Below, piece by piece: positions 44,006 to 53,876 of a DNA stretch of 64,000 bases. A program made the translations under genes and the position numbers. The notes beneath the pieces were generated by a model. It was not told the origin of the DNA, searched no databases, and saw only the letters and a list, made by a program, of their open reading frames with translations. Position 1 is the stretch's first letter. Each line of letters starts with the position of its first letter. Source of the stretch: Sphingobacteruim zhuxiongii (lineage in GTDB: Bacteria > Bacteroidota > Bacteroidia > Sphingobacteriales > Sphingobacteriaceae); contig NZ_CP045652.1 in assembly GCF_009557615.1 (NCBI RefSeq), forward strand, positions 2,294,001 through 2,358,000, given 5' to 3'.

Positions 44006-44914
44006 ATGCTAGATATTCGAAACATCGTAAAGCAGTATGCAAACCATCGCGCTTTAGACGATGTGTCCTTGTTCATTCCAAAAGGTAAGATATTTGGACT
44101 TCTGGGCCCCAATGGTGCTGGGAAAACATCCCTCATCCGTATTATCAATCAGATCACAGCTCCTGACGCTGGCGAAATCTACTTCGATGGACAGCTGCTA
44201 TCACCCGAGCATGTCGAACGTATCGGCTATCTCCCTGAAGAAAGAGGCTTGTATAAGAAAATGCAAATCGGCGAGCAAATGATCTACCTCGCACAGCTGA
44301 AAGGCTTGTCGAAGTCCGATGCCAAACAAAGACTGAAATACTGGTTTGAGAAATTACAAATTGAATCTTGGTGGGATAAAAAAGTTGAAGACCTTAGTAA
44401 AGGTATGCAGCAGAAAGTGCAATTTGTAGCAACCGTACTGCATGAACCCGATTTAATTATCCTAGATGAGCCCTTCTCGGGCTTTGACCCAGTGAATGCG
44501 CAGATTATTCAAGATGAAATTCTGGAACTCAATAAAAAAGGTGCAACCATTATCTACTCCACACACCGTATGGAATCTGTTGAGGCACTATGTGATAATA
44601 TCGCGCTGATTAATAAATCAAAGAAAATATTAGACGGTTCAGTTCGCGAAATTAAAAATGAGTATAGAAATCAAACTTATACGATTACCTATACCTCCGA
44701 AAGCCACGGCCCAATTCCACAGGATGAACTCTATCATATTATAGGGCATGAAAAGCTGGAAGAAGAGCAAAAACTAACCGTACGTATTAACGAGAACAAA
44801 AGCCTTAACGATGTGCTTAGCTTTCTCATCCCGCAAGTGGAGATTCATCAAATCTTTGAAATCATCCCTTCCATGAATGATATATTTATCAGCCGAGTGA
44901 CTCAACATAACTAA
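44006..44914 (+). CDS. ABC exporter ATPase (NatA-like)
   Basis: A 302-residue ABC ATPase with Walker A GPNGAGKTSL, signature LSKGMQQKVQF, Walker B LIILDEPFSGFDP and H-loop STHRM. About 80 C-terminal residues form the domain common in NatA-type ATPases of ABC-2 exporters. It is followed after 15 bases by the matching permease. NatAB exports Na+ in Bacillus; here the substrate is open, although an nhaA gene lies just beyond. Confidence 0.9.
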   Translation: MLDIRNIVKQYANHRALDDVSLFIPKGKIFGLLGPNGAGKTSLIRIINQITAPDAGEIYFDGQLLSPEHVERIGYLPEERGLYKKMQIGEQMIYLAQLKGLSKSDAKQRLKYWFEKLQIESWWDKKVEDLSKGMQQKVQFVATVLHEPDLIILDEPFSGFDPVNAQIIQDEILELNKKGATIIYSTHRMESVEALCDNIALINKSKKILDGSVREIKNEYRNQTYTITYTSESHGPIPQDELYHIIGHEKLEEEQKLTVRINENKSLNDVLSFLIPQVEIHQIFEIIPSMNDIFISRVTQHN

Positions 44915-44929
44915 TATAACGCGCTATTT

Positions 44930-46246
44930 ATGAACAAGATATTATTAATTGTACAAAGAGAATATTTAAGTCGCGTTAAGAAGAAATCCTTCTTATTGAC
45001 CACCTTCTTAGTGCCTTTATTTTTTATTGGCCTCTATGTCGGCACTTTCCTGTTGACCCAAAAGAGTTTTGAAGATTCCAAAGCACTAGTCTATGTGCTG
45101 GATCATACCGATTCTGTTCAGCAGCAATTGAAGTCCAATACGCAAATCACCTATGCGACGTCCAGTGAGGAATTACAACGGCAATTGAAGGACGTCAAAG
45201 AAAAAGGCGATAAAACAAGTTTGTTGGTTATTCCAAAGGATTTCTTCAGCAGCAAGAAGATCGAATTTCTTTCTGCTGGCAAGCCGAATATTAAGATTCA
45301 ATCGGAAATCGAAGATGAACTCGAGAAAATTCTATTGGCACATGCGTATAAGGAGTTGAATATTGACGCGGAAAAGATAAAAAATATCGATACCAAGGTC
45401 GAAACCTCAGCGAAAGAGATTACAGAAACTGGCGATACCAAAGAAAGCGACACCCGAATTGCGATGGGCATTGCGATGGGACTCTCCATTTTAATCTATC
45501 TATCCCTATTCTTGTACGGTGCACAGGTGATGCGCGGCATTATCGAGGAGAAATCATCGCGAATTGTCGAAGTCATTATTTCCTCCGTAAAGCCTTTTCA
45601 GTTAATGATGGGTAAGATTATTGGAATAGGTTTAGTCGGTATCACACAGTTTATCCTATGGATTGTCCTAACCTTCAGTCTATTTACAATTGCCACACAG
45701 ACGCTGATTGATAAAAAGGATCTTCAAAACCAAATGATGGGGCAATCTAACATGAAAACTGCCGAATTATCGCAGTCTAGCGCCATTGCAATAGATATAC
45801 AAACAGCCTTAGCAGGCGTTAACTTACCGGAATTGTTAACCTGCTTTTTCCTATTCTTTTTATTAGGCTATATGTTGTACAGCGCGCTATTCGCCGCTGT
45901 AGGTTCCGCTGTAGACAGCGAAACCGAAGCAAACCAATTTACCATGCCGATTACTATGCCCTTGTTATTAGCGTATATGTTATCGTTTGGCGTGCTGATC
46001 AATGATCCACATGGAAGCATTGCCACATGGCTAAGTTTTATACCCCTAACGTCACCAATCGCGATGCTAGTGCGCATACCATTCGGTGTACCGACATGGC
46101 AAATTATTCTATCCCTCGTACTCTTATTCGGCGGATTCTTGTTCACCACCTGGGCAGCAGCAAGAATATACCGCGTCGGAATATTAATGTATGGTAAAAA
46201 GGCGAGTATCAAAGAATTGATTAAATGGTTTAATTACAAGGATTAA
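44930..46246 (+). CDS. ABC-2 exporter permease (NatB-like)
   Basis: A 438-residue permease. One N-terminal membrane helix (about 20-42), a large extracytoplasmic domain (about 45-175), then five or six helices from about 180 onward with the conserved EEKSSRIVEVIISSVKPFQL motif of the NatB/YhaP family. It partners the ATPase upstream. The ligand is unknown; a Na+ or lipophilic compound is possible from family precedent. Confidence 0.88.
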   Translation: MNKILLIVQREYLSRVKKKSFLLTTFLVPLFFIGLYVGTFLLTQKSFEDSKALVYVLDHTDSVQQQLKSNTQITYATSSEELQRQLKDVKEKGDKTSLLVIPKDFFSSKKIEFLSAGKPNIKIQSEIEDELEKILLAHAYKELNIDAEKIKNIDTKVETSAKEITETGDTKESDTRIAMGIAMGLSILIYLSLFLYGAQVMRGIIEEKSSRIVEVIISSVKPFQLMMGKIIGIGLVGITQFILWIVLTFSLFTIATQTLIDKKDLQNQMMGQSNMKTAELSQSSAIAIDIQTALAGVNLPELLTCFFLFFLLGYMLYSALFAAVGSAVDSETEANQFTMPITMPLLLAYMLSFGVLINDPHGSIATWLSFIPLTSPIAMLVRIPFGVPTWQIILSLVLLFGGFLFTTWAAARIYRVGILMYGKKASIKELIKWFNYKD

Positions 46247-46267
46247 CCCTCAATAGAAAAAATACAT

Positions 46268-46315
46268 AAACGACGGCTAAGACACTTCTAAACAGTGATA
46301 TTAGCCGTCGTTTTC
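46268..46315 (+). terminator. Terminator after the ABC-2 exporter operon
   Basis: Perfect arms AAACGACGGCTAA (46268-46280) and TTAGCCGTCGTTT (46301-46313) with a 20-base loop, followed by TCTATT. It starts 21 bases past the permease stop. Confidence 0.75.
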
Positions 46316-46447
46316 TATTAAAACCCAAGCTTCGATATAGCTTTGTTACCCGATTAACGCCGATTTATCAAGGGCAATCCCTTTAATTTTCATATATTTA
46401 CAGCTTTAATTTTCACATCCCTAGAGAACTATTATTCAAAAAAAATA

Positions 46448-47626
46448 ATGGCAAAACTGATTAATCTAACTGTATTTAAGCGATTCCTTTCGTCGAACTA
46501 TGCTGGCGGTATCCTCCTTTTTTCTTGTGTTATCGTATCCTTAATTATTGCAAATTCCCCTTTATCCGAAGCCTTCAATCAATTTTTTCAACAGGTCATC
46601 GGTTATGAAAGCGAAAGTATACAACTTAAATACTCCCTAAAGCAATGGATTGACGACGGCTTAATGGCTATTTTCTTTCTATTGGTCGGCTTAGAAATCA
46701 AACGCGAATTGGTTGAGGGTGAACTATCTTCTCCAAAAAAGGCTGCATTGCCTATTCTCGCAGCGATCGGTGGCGCTTTAGTACCAGCAGGAATCTATGC
46801 GGCACTCAACTTTAGCGAGCCCACACATCATGGCTGGGGAATCCCAATGGCAACAGATATTGCTTTTGCACTTGCAATTATCACCTTATTAGGCAAACGT
46901 GTACCTGCAAGCTTGAAGATCTTTCTTGCTGCATTGGCCATTGTAGATGATCTATTAGCCATTTTGGTGATTGCCATCTTCTACTCTTCCGAATTACACT
47001 TAACCTACTTAATGTATGCAGGTGCAATCTTACTGATGCTGGTTGCTTTTAACCGTTTTGGCGTCAAGAATATCTGGGCTTACTTGATTCCGGGCCTCTT
47101 TATCTGGTATTTTGTACATCATTCAGGCATACATGCAACGATTGCTGGCGTATTGGTAGCGATGACCTTACCAACAACACCTGATGCAACAGAATCACCG
47201 CTAGAGAAGCTGGAGCATGCATTAGTAAACCCAGTGAACTTTATTATTATCCCATTATTTGCGCTAGTCAACACCAACATCACCTTGCATCAAGAGATGA
47301 TCGGCGGATTGACGTCACCACTAGGTTTAGGTATCATCCTAGGTTTATTCCTCGGGAAAACTATCGGGATTTTTACGACTTCGTATATCTGCGTAAAATC
47401 AAAACTGGCAAACCTCCCTGAGGAAGCCAGCTGGAAACACATGATCGGTGTGGGTATGCTCGGCGGTATTGGATTTACCATGTCGATCTTTATATCGATG
47501 CTTTCGTTTAAAGATCCGTTGTTTATCGAAGAAGCCAAATTTGCTGTATTAATTGGCTCACTGATTTCCGGCTTATGTGGATACTTATTCCTCTCTTCCC
47601 TTGCGAAAAAGAAGATCAAATCATAA
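46448..47626 (+). CDS. nhaA: Na+/H+ antiporter NhaA
   Basis: A 392-residue antiporter close to E. coli NhaA length. The ion-binding aspartate pair is seen in LAIVDDLLAILVI (about residues 167-168), with MATDIAFALAIITLLGKRVP, FFLLVGLEIKRELVEGEL and GGIGFTMSIFI. It exchanges cytoplasmic Na+ for two protons to control salt and pH. It is monocistronic with its own terminator. Confidence 0.96.
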   Translation: MAKLINLTVFKRFLSSNYAGGILLFSCVIVSLIIANSPLSEAFNQFFQQVIGYESESIQLKYSLKQWIDDGLMAIFFLLVGLEIKRELVEGELSSPKKAALPILAAIGGALVPAGIYAALNFSEPTHHGWGIPMATDIAFALAIITLLGKRVPASLKIFLAALAIVDDLLAILVIAIFYSSELHLTYLMYAGAILLMLVAFNRFGVKNIWAYLIPGLFIWYFVHHSGIHATIAGVLVAMTLPTTPDATESPLEKLEHALVNPVNFIIIPLFALVNTNITLHQEMIGGLTSPLGLGIILGLFLGKTIGIFTTSYICVKSKLANLPEEASWKHMIGVGMLGGIGFTMSIFISMLSFKDPLFIEEAKFAVLIGSLISGLCGYLFLSSLAKKKIKS

Positions 47627-47673
47627 GACAAAGGGCAATAAATCCCTTCGATTCCCTAAGGTGCTATAAATCT

Positions 47674-47704
47674 TAAAAGCCAGGAGTATATCCTGGCTTT
47701 TTAT
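47674..47704 (+). terminator. Terminator after nhaA
   Basis: AAAAGCCAGGA (47675-47685) pairs perfectly with TCCTGGCTTTT (47691-47701) around GTATA, followed by TATTG. Confidence 0.85.
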
Positions 47705-47734
47705 TGTTGTAGTGTAACTGATTGTCCCTTTTTA

Positions 47735-48094
47735 CTAGATCTTCAACGGTGCTTCTTTGTATTTCTTCGTACAAGAATTGTAAATCAACGTGATAGTTCC
47801 AACATCACTAAACTTTTCAATAGTTACTTTCTCCCCTGCACAGGTATAACCTTCCGCAGGCGCGACTGTACTACAGGTCGGACACATCGTCATCGGAAAG
47901 AAAATAGTTTTCCCTTGATATAAGGCGCTGTAAAGATTTACCTCCATTGAATTCTGTTTCGTACATTTCAAAACTTTTTCGAAACGTTCCTTCATCTCTT
48001 TATAACAACTTGGAACATTTGGATTATCCTTATCCTTGCTGCATGCACACATAAAAATTAGCATGAATATTAAAATTGGATTTAAATTTTTCAT
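47735..48094 (-). CDS. Small cysteine-rich lipoprotein
   Basis: A 119-residue protein. The signal peptide ends in a lipobox (MCAC18), making a lipoprotein. The mature part contains six further cysteines, including CPTC and a spaced CAGEKV...NSCTKKY pair, suggesting disulfides or metal binding. Acidic and lysine-rich. I do not recognise the family. Alone on the minus strand. Confidence 0.65.
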   Translation of the reverse strand: MKNLNPILIFMLIFMCACSKDKDNPNVPSCYKEMKERFEKVLKCTKQNSMEVNLYSALYQGKTIFFPMTMCPTCSTVAPAEGYTCAGEKVTIEKFSDVGTITLIYNSCTKKYKEAPLKI

Positions 48095-48421
48095 AATGGC
48101 TATGTTAGTATGTATATATTACGAGCAGAAGGAATTAGACGCTACAGGACTAAACAATCAAAATAATAGATTCGCTTCCACCTCCATCCTTCCAGAGCGC
48201 TTGAACTCCGAAGCAGTCTCGAAGAAAAGCCGCAAAAGAACATGCCTCGTATAGGATTTCATCCGCAATAGCCCAGAATTTTACATTTCCCATCAACCCT
48301 ATTGCTAAAACTATATAGCAATCAATAAACTGTCTTTTAAATTTGACTATGCGCAATAAAATCCCTATTTTCATAGCACGTTACTCAAACACTTAAACCT
48401 ATTTAATTAACCAGTTTCTTC
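48095..48421. other. Spacer, no clear gene
   Basis: About 330 bases. The only open frame (minus, 48374-48150, 74 codons, hydrophobic start MKIGILLRIVKFKRQFIDC) has no recognisable content and I do not support it as a gene. Promoters for the two divergent genes should lie here. Confidence 0.4.
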
Positions 48422-50566
48422 ATGAAAAGATACTTGCTTACATTCCTTCTGCTGATTGCCTTAACGGCTGCCAAGGCTGATATCGTTTTATACGTAGCAC
48501 CCGATGGCGACAATAATAACGCTGGGACGCTCGAAAAACCATTAAAATCCATCGAATTCGCACTTCAAAAAGCAAAAGAGCTCAAACGAACACAAGCTGA
48601 CGAAGCCATCAAAATCTTCCTCCGCGCTGGCGAATATCCCTTTACAAGAACCGCACGCATTGACAAAGCATTGTCTGGAACTCCCAATAAACCTACGCTA
48701 ATTGCTGCTTATCAGAATGAAAAAGTCGTATTTACTGGCGCAATCAAACTTCAGGGTAGCGATTTTTCACCCGTACGCGATAGTAAAGTACGCGGATATT
48801 TACATAAAGACGCGGCTAGCAAGATTCTGACAGCAAAAATTGACCCGAGCCTTGGTACAATCGACAATGATCTTTTTCCGCATGGCTTCGGATATAGCCC
48901 TGAAGAACTTAGCACGGCAAGCAGCATGCTGTTTATCGATAATCAAGCTTTCGAACTGGGAAGATGGCCCAATGCTGGGGAACCGATCGTTAAGATTGGC
49001 GAAGTCCTCGACAAAGGCTCCATCGCGCGATATGGCAAGGTCGATAATCCTTGGGGAGCAAAATTCAAATTCCATGATGCCATTAAAAACTGGAAGCAGA
49101 AAGATAATATCTGGATATACGGATATTTCGCTTATGGGTATTCCGACGATAATGTGCGCATCAAGGAAATCGATCACAAAAACAAACTGATTACAACCGA
49201 TCATCCGCATATCTACGGCTTTCATGCCAGCGCCGATACCTCCGATTGGGGATTAAAGCATTCGCATAAGATCCGTGGTTTTCACTTCTACAATATTTTG
49301 GAAGAGGTTGATCAGCCCGGTGAATACTACCTTGATCGACAAGCAAACCAACTCTATATCCATCCTTCTGCGCCGATTAATGCACAGAGCGATATTCGTT
49401 TGACGCAGTTTGCCGAGCCTTTCTTGATGGTCGAAGGAGCCAACTACATCAATATTCAGCACATAGATTTTAAGTATGCACGTGGATTGGGAATTTACTT
49501 AGGCTATGTGAGCCATATCAATATTCAAAACTGTCGCTTTGAGAATCTTGGTGGTCGTGCCATCTCTCTTGGCGATACTTATCCGAGCAAGCAAAAGATC
49601 GAGACTGAAAATCAGAACTTCAATAGTTACGTCAAAGTAGAAAACTGCTATATCAATAATATGGGCTCTGGAGGCATTTATATCAACGGTGGCGATAGTA
49701 GAGCGTTAGTTTCAGGTAACAACCTCGTACAAAACTGTGAGATCTCCAATTTTAATCTCTTCAATAAAACCTATGCTCCTGCAATCCGTGTCACAGGTGT
49801 GGGGCATACTGTAAGACATTGCTATATACATTCAGCACCCCATATGGCGATCGCCTTTCAAGGGAATCAGTTGCTATTTGAATACAATAAAATCGCCAAT
49901 GTTTGTCAAAATGCTTCCGATATGGGCGCCATTTACACCGGTCGAAATCAGGCAGAACAGCAAAATACAATCCGTTATAACTATTTTGAGAACGTCTATA
50001 AAGACGAAGAAAATCGCGTATGTGCCGTTTATCTAGACGATGGAACCGTTGGTCACCAGGTATATGGCAATATCTTTAACCGCTGTGGCAACCCGACAGA
50101 TAAAGGTTCTTTTGGTGCGGTACATGTTAATGGTGGGTATAATAACTACTTCAGCAATAATATTTTTATCAACTGTAAGCAAGCCCTTGGAAATAGCCCT
50201 TGGACCAATGAAAAGTGGAAAACCGACCTGATGGCCACCGACCTGCAAAATAAGCTCACACAACGCGTCGATATCCGTTCTGAAGCCTATCAAGATGCCT
50301 ACCCTGATCTACATAGTATTCTCGATACCTCCATTACGCCGATGCGCTACAACTATACCGACAATAATATCGCATTCCTCTGCGGAAACTTCGCTGCCGG
50401 AAATTTCATTAATTCCAATATGATATTTCTCAAAGACAGCGAAAAAGCAGACCCATTTGTCGACTATAAAAACAAAAACTTCAACCTCAAAGACAGTATT
50501 CGCATCAAAGAAGTGCTCCCTAATTTTAAAACAATCCCTTGGGATAGAATTGGTTTGGTGGAGTAG
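48422..50566 (+). CDS. Secreted right-handed parallel beta-helix protein
   Basis: A 714-residue exported protein (signal peptide MKRYLLTFLLLIALTAAKA). DUF1565-like start LYVAPDGDNNNAGTLEKPLK, followed from about 340 by many PbH1 rungs (YINIQHIDFKYARGLGIYL, INIQNCRFENLGGRAISLGD, NTIRYNYFENVYKDEE). Such proteins are mostly polysaccharide lyases or glycosidases of the cell surface or periplasm. I cannot name the catalytic residues, so the glycan target is unknown. It stands alone, not inside a SusCD locus. Confidence 0.82.
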   Translation: MKRYLLTFLLLIALTAAKADIVLYVAPDGDNNNAGTLEKPLKSIEFALQKAKELKRTQADEAIKIFLRAGEYPFTRTARIDKALSGTPNKPTLIAAYQNEKVVFTGAIKLQGSDFSPVRDSKVRGYLHKDAASKILTAKIDPSLGTIDNDLFPHGFGYSPEELSTASSMLFIDNQAFELGRWPNAGEPIVKIGEVLDKGSIARYGKVDNPWGAKFKFHDAIKNWKQKDNIWIYGYFAYGYSDDNVRIKEIDHKNKLITTDHPHIYGFHASADTSDWGLKHSHKIRGFHFYNILEEVDQPGEYYLDRQANQLYIHPSAPINAQSDIRLTQFAEPFLMVEGANYINIQHIDFKYARGLGIYLGYVSHINIQNCRFENLGGRAISLGDTYPSKQKIETENQNFNSYVKVENCYINNMGSGGIYINGGDSRALVSGNNLVQNCEISNFNLFNKTYAPAIRVTGVGHTVRHCYIHSAPHMAIAFQGNQLLFEYNKIANVCQNASDMGAIYTGRNQAEQQNTIRYNYFENVYKDEENRVCAVYLDDGTVGHQVYGNIFNRCGNPTDKGSFGAVHVNGGYNNYFSNNIFINCKQALGNSPWTNEKWKTDLMATDLQNKLTQRVDIRSEAYQDAYPDLHSILDTSITPMRYNYTDNNIAFLCGNFAAGNFINSNMIFLKDSEKADPFVDYKNKNFNLKDSIRIKEVLPNFKTIPWDRIGLVE

Positions 50567-50569
50567 AAT

Positions 50570-50600
50570 TTAGATGTTAGATATTAGATGTTAGACACTA
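50570..50600 (+). repeat. Heptanucleotide repeat array C
   Basis: Four units (AGATGTT AGATATT AGATGTT AGACACT) between the convergent beta-helix gene and the carboxylesterase gene. The spacing is exactly 7 bp. A single short array without the inverted partner. Confidence 0.75.
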
Positions 50601-51215
50601 ACCTCCACCAAGCACCAAATTCGCCTGATCAATCTCATCTTGAACAATCGTATGAGGCATTCCCGGATAAATCTTCTCTGTCACTTGAGCACCCATGCTT
50701 TCCAGAATCTGTGTGCTTTCATGCACGCGGCTTACGGGCACATGGAAATCAGGATCACTGCTACCGATAAATACAGGGGTGTCATAGAAATTGCCGCTGT
50801 AATTATTCTGATAAATCTGATCGCCGATTAATCCGCCGGTGAACGCTATTGCACCGCCATAGCGCTTCGCGTGACGTGTAACGTATTCCAAGGTAAGACA
50901 GGCACCTTGCGAAAATCCGAGGAAGTAGATATGCTCTTCCTGGATGCCTTTCGCTAAGGCTTCTTGAACTGTATCGCCAACCAATGCTAAAGCCGAATCT
51001 AAATAGGGCTGATTGGAATCTATCTCTGCCATAAAGCTATGTGGATACCAGGTACTGTTCGTCGCTTGTGGGGCGAGCAACAGAAAATCTTCAACCTGAA
51101 GAAGATCGGCAAGGGATAAAATATCCTGTGCCGAACCGCCTCTACCGTGGAGCATAATTAAAGCTTTTGTAGCATTGCTGGTATTGCCAGCTTGTAATAT
51201 ATTCTTTGTATGCAT
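50598..51215 (-). CDS. MhqD-like carboxylesterase/phospholipase family hydrolase
   Basis: A 205-residue alpha/beta hydrolase. The oxyanion motif LHGRGGSAQD lies near 22-31, the nucleophile elbow GFSQGACL near 104-111, the acid in SSDPDFHVP, and the histidine in GMPHTI. This is the phospholipase/carboxylesterase family of Bacillus MhqD and YpfH. It follows the ring-cleaving dioxygenase gene by 15 bases; in Bacillus the equivalent pair handles quinones and catechols. The exact ester substrate is not determined. Confidence 0.8.
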   Translation of the reverse strand: MHTKNILQAGNTSNATKALIMLHGRGGSAQDILSLADLLQVEDFLLLAPQATNSTWYPHSFMAEIDSNQPYLDSALALVGDTVQEALAKGIQEEHIYFLGFSQGACLTLEYVTRHAKRYGGAIAFTGGLIGDQIYQNNYSGNFYDTPVFIGSSDPDFHVPVSRVHESTQILESMGAQVTEKIYPGMPHTIVQDEIDQANLVLGGG

Positions 51216-51230
51216 AAACGTTCCTTTCCC

Positions 51231-52169
51231 TTAACCTTCTAACTTTGGTAATACTTTCTCAATCTCTGCACGACTACCCTCATACTGTCTAGGTAATTTT
51301 AATGCCGTACCTAAAGATGCTAATGGTTCATCGACATCGAATCCCGGATTTTCAGTCGCAATTTCAAACAATACACCACCTGGTTCACGGAAGTACAAAG
51401 AGTGGAAGTAATCTCTATCAATTTGAGGTGTAATTTGTAATCCAGCACTCATTATTTTCTCACGTAATTCCATCTGATCCGCATCGTCTTTAACGCGGAA
51501 GGCAACATGATGATTCGTACCCGCTGTATTGACTCCACGTGCAGTATTCGCATCAATTAACACATCAATTGTATTTGCAGTATCGATGGTATCGGTCGCA
51601 AAGCGATAACGATTCCCCTCTTGCGCTACTTGCTGATAACCTAATAAATCCGTTAAAACCTTCGCTGTTGGATCCAATTCACGTAAAGTCAAAGTCGTAT
51701 TGTGAAAACCCTTAGTAGCTACATTCTGAGCCACATCTGTTGTTGTCCAACCCGTTCTGCTATCGCCCGCTTTTGGTATAACTAACGACAAGTTCAATCC
51801 ATCAGGATCTAGAAATGGGTAATATACCTCACCAAAACGCTCTACCGGATCTCCAGTTAATACGTTGTTTTCACCAAAACGTGCTTTCCAAAAGTCAACA
51901 CTACCCTCAGGAACAGCATAAGCAATTTCTGTAGCCATCCCAGCACCGTTTCGTCCCTTTCCGATACCTTCCCATGGGAAGAAGGTTAAGATGGTCCCTG
52001 CAGAACCATGCTCATCGCCATAATAAAAATGGTAGGTTCCCGGATCATCAAAGTTCACCGTTTTCTTAACCATACGCAAACCCAATACTTTGGTGTAAAA
52101 ATCATAATTACGCTGTGCAAGATTCGCAATAGCCGTAATATGATGTAATCCTAATACTTTATTTTCCAT
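51231..52169 (-). CDS. MhqO-like ring-cleaving dioxygenase (VOC family)
   Basis: A 312-residue protein with two VOC (glyoxalase/extradiol dioxygenase) modules. The N-module begins GLHHITAIANLAQRN with the first metal histidine, the C-module has GTNHHVAFRVKDD and ends LFEIATENPGFD with the metal glutamate. Matches MhqO/MhqA/MhqE-like dioxygenases that open hydroquinone rings. Operon with the MhqD-like hydrolase. No MarR-type regulator is in the window. Confidence 0.85.
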   Translation of the reverse strand: MENKVLGLHHITAIANLAQRNYDFYTKVLGLRMVKKTVNFDDPGTYHFYYGDEHGSAGTILTFFPWEGIGKGRNGAGMATEIAYAVPEGSVDFWKARFGENNVLTGDPVERFGEVYYPFLDPDGLNLSLVIPKAGDSRTGWTTTDVAQNVATKGFHNTTLTLRELDPTAKVLTDLLGYQQVAQEGNRYRFATDTIDTANTIDVLIDANTARGVNTAGTNHHVAFRVKDDADQMELREKIMSAGLQITPQIDRDYFHSLYFREPGGVLFEIATENPGFDVDEPLASLGTALKLPRQYEGSRAEIEKVLPKLEG

Positions 52170-52307
52170 GATTTCTCCTTTTCTATTTAACCAAAAAACA
52201 ACACTATTGTTGTGATTTGTATTACAAATGTGCAGAGAAAAGAATACCCAATTATTGATGTATGTTAAGAAGTGATAAAGAACAAATTATTTTTAGAAAT
52301 AATCCGC

Positions 52308-52643
52308 TTAATGATTAACCAATTTAGCTTGCACCATTGCATAAACATCAGCTCGATAGCTGTTGCCCAGCGCTAATTTATTACCATTCAGCAAAGTTAT
52401 CGTCCCAGAATAGATGGATAAGACGTACCTTAAATTCACAATAGCAGATCTAGAAACACGTAAAAAATGGCTATCTTCTTGTAATCTATGCTCCAAATTC
52501 TTCAATGTCGAATACGTTATCAAGACTTGATCTGTTAAATAAATCTTAACATAGTTTGACATCCCCTCGACGAAAACGATTTTATCCAAATCAACTCTAA
52601 TAAATTCATTCCTTCGACTACCTCTAATAAATATTGAATTCAT
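52308..52643 (-). CDS. Stand-alone LytTR DNA-binding protein
   Basis: A 111-residue protein that is just a LytTR domain: FIRVDLDKIVFVEGMSNYVK, STLKNLEHRLQEDSHFLRVS, SAIVNLRYVLSIYSG and TLLNGNKLALGNSYR. No receiver domain precedes it, so it must sense by other means or act with a separate partner. It is divergent from the second GLPGLI/receptor pair, making that pair a plausible target. AT-rich spacer of 450 bases lies between. Confidence 0.88.
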   Translation of the reverse strand: MNSIFIRGSRRNEFIRVDLDKIVFVEGMSNYVKIYLTDQVLITYSTLKNLEHRLQEDSHFLRVSRSAIVNLRYVLSIYSGTITLLNGNKLALGNSYRADVYAMVQAKLVNH

Positions 52644-53093
52644 ACTCTTTTGTTACTTAAGGGGCTAATTACTGAAATCTCAGGCCTAATCTAAATCGAA
52701 TCATTTTTCCTATCAGCTTCTAAAAAAGAAAGCAAAATAGAACCAAATAGCAAGTTCAATCTATCCAGACGTATATATCGTTTTAACAAAATGTATTATA
52801 CATAAATATATTTCGTCTCTGTTAATACAGAATGAATTTTTACATTTTTATGGTGAACTCACCTTAACAACGAAACCTTTTAATTCCTCAACTGACAAAT
52901 AGAATTTCCCCGAATGTAGGCTCAGTATTATGAGCTTATTAAGCAATTAACCGAACATGGAAGCCATTCATATAAGCATAGATATAGTTCGTGTAAATAC
53001 TTTTAAAGAAAATACATTTTCATATATATTCGGACCAACGATTTAACCAATACTTTATTTTGAATCACCGATCTCTACAATAAACGGCTTCAT
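52644..53093. other. Divergent promoter region, LytTR gene and GLPGLI pair
   Basis: 450 bases of strongly AT-rich DNA without a coding frame. It must hold the promoters of both the LytTR gene and the GLPGLI pair, and any LytTR binding sites (usually two short direct repeats). I do not see a convincing pair by eye. Confidence 0.45.
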
Positions 53094-53876
53094 ATGATAT
53101 ACCTTAATCTACTCCTATTATTTAGCGGAACAAACGCATACGCAACAACAGATACGAAACAAGATACTGCTCTCTTTCAAGTGGCTTATCGAATGATCCA
53201 TATCGAGGATAGTACTCGTAAAAATGACCCTGTTATTTCCGAGATGATACTCTATATGGGAACAGATGAATCCTTATTCCGGATGCTTGCCGATGAAGAA
53301 TCTATGCTCCTACTCCATATATCCAAAGGAGGTACGGAAGCAACGTTCAACCTAAACGAAGCCTGCTCTAGCCAGATTACATCGAATGGAAAAAGCATTC
53401 AAACAGAACGTATCGTAGATAATATGTATCAAATCGTCGAAGAGACACCTCAAATACAGTGGCAATTGACCGACGAGACCAAACATATTGATCAATATCG
53501 CGTGCAGAAAGCTATCGGTAAATTCCGCGGAAGAACTTATAGAGTATGGTTCTCGCCTGATATCCCGCTTCCCTATGGACCATGGAAATTGAATGGACTA
53601 CCTGGACTAATTCTTGAAGCAAAAGATGAACGGGCAGAAATTATATTTGAATTCGGTGGCATCGAACGCCTCAACAAGCATGTACGTATTGAGCAGCCAA
53701 AAAGCTTCAAAATCAAACTCCTCAACCTAAATGAATACCAAAAGATTTATCGTCGGTTTCGCAAAGATCCCATAGCCTTTATGCAGGGTAGCTTAGGCGT
53801 TTCCAGAAACCAGATTAATACAAATGAGGACAGATCAGCCGCACAGTTTAATAATCCGCTTGAAAAGGAAATTTAA
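53094..53876 (+). CDS. GLPGLI family protein (second pair)
   Basis: A 260-residue protein with a short signal peptide (MIYLNLLLLFSGTNAYA). The motif appears as WKLNGLPGLILEAKD near residue 165, with VWFSPDIPLPYGP before it. Function unknown, as with the family in general. The receptor-like gene overlaps its 3' end. A paralogue of the protein encoded at 37145-37963. Confidence 0.88.
   Translation: MIYLNLLLLFSGTNAYATTDTKQDTALFQVAYRMIHIEDSTRKNDPVISEMILYMGTDESLFRMLADEESMLLLHISKGGTEATFNLNEACSSQITSNGKSIQTERIVDNMYQIVEETPQIQWQLTDETKHIDQYRVQKAIGKFRGRTYRVWFSPDIPLPYGPWKLNGLPGLILEAKDERAEIIFEFGGIERLNKHVRIEQPKSFKIKLLNLNEYQKIYRRFRKDPIAFMQGSLGVSRNQINTNEDRSAAQFNNPLEKEI

Noticed and set aside
48150-48374. Minus-strand ORF of 74 codons between the Cys-rich lipoprotein and beta-helix genes
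   Set aside because: Weak coding character and no recognisable domain, although it is not covered by another gene; kept only as a remark on the spacer.
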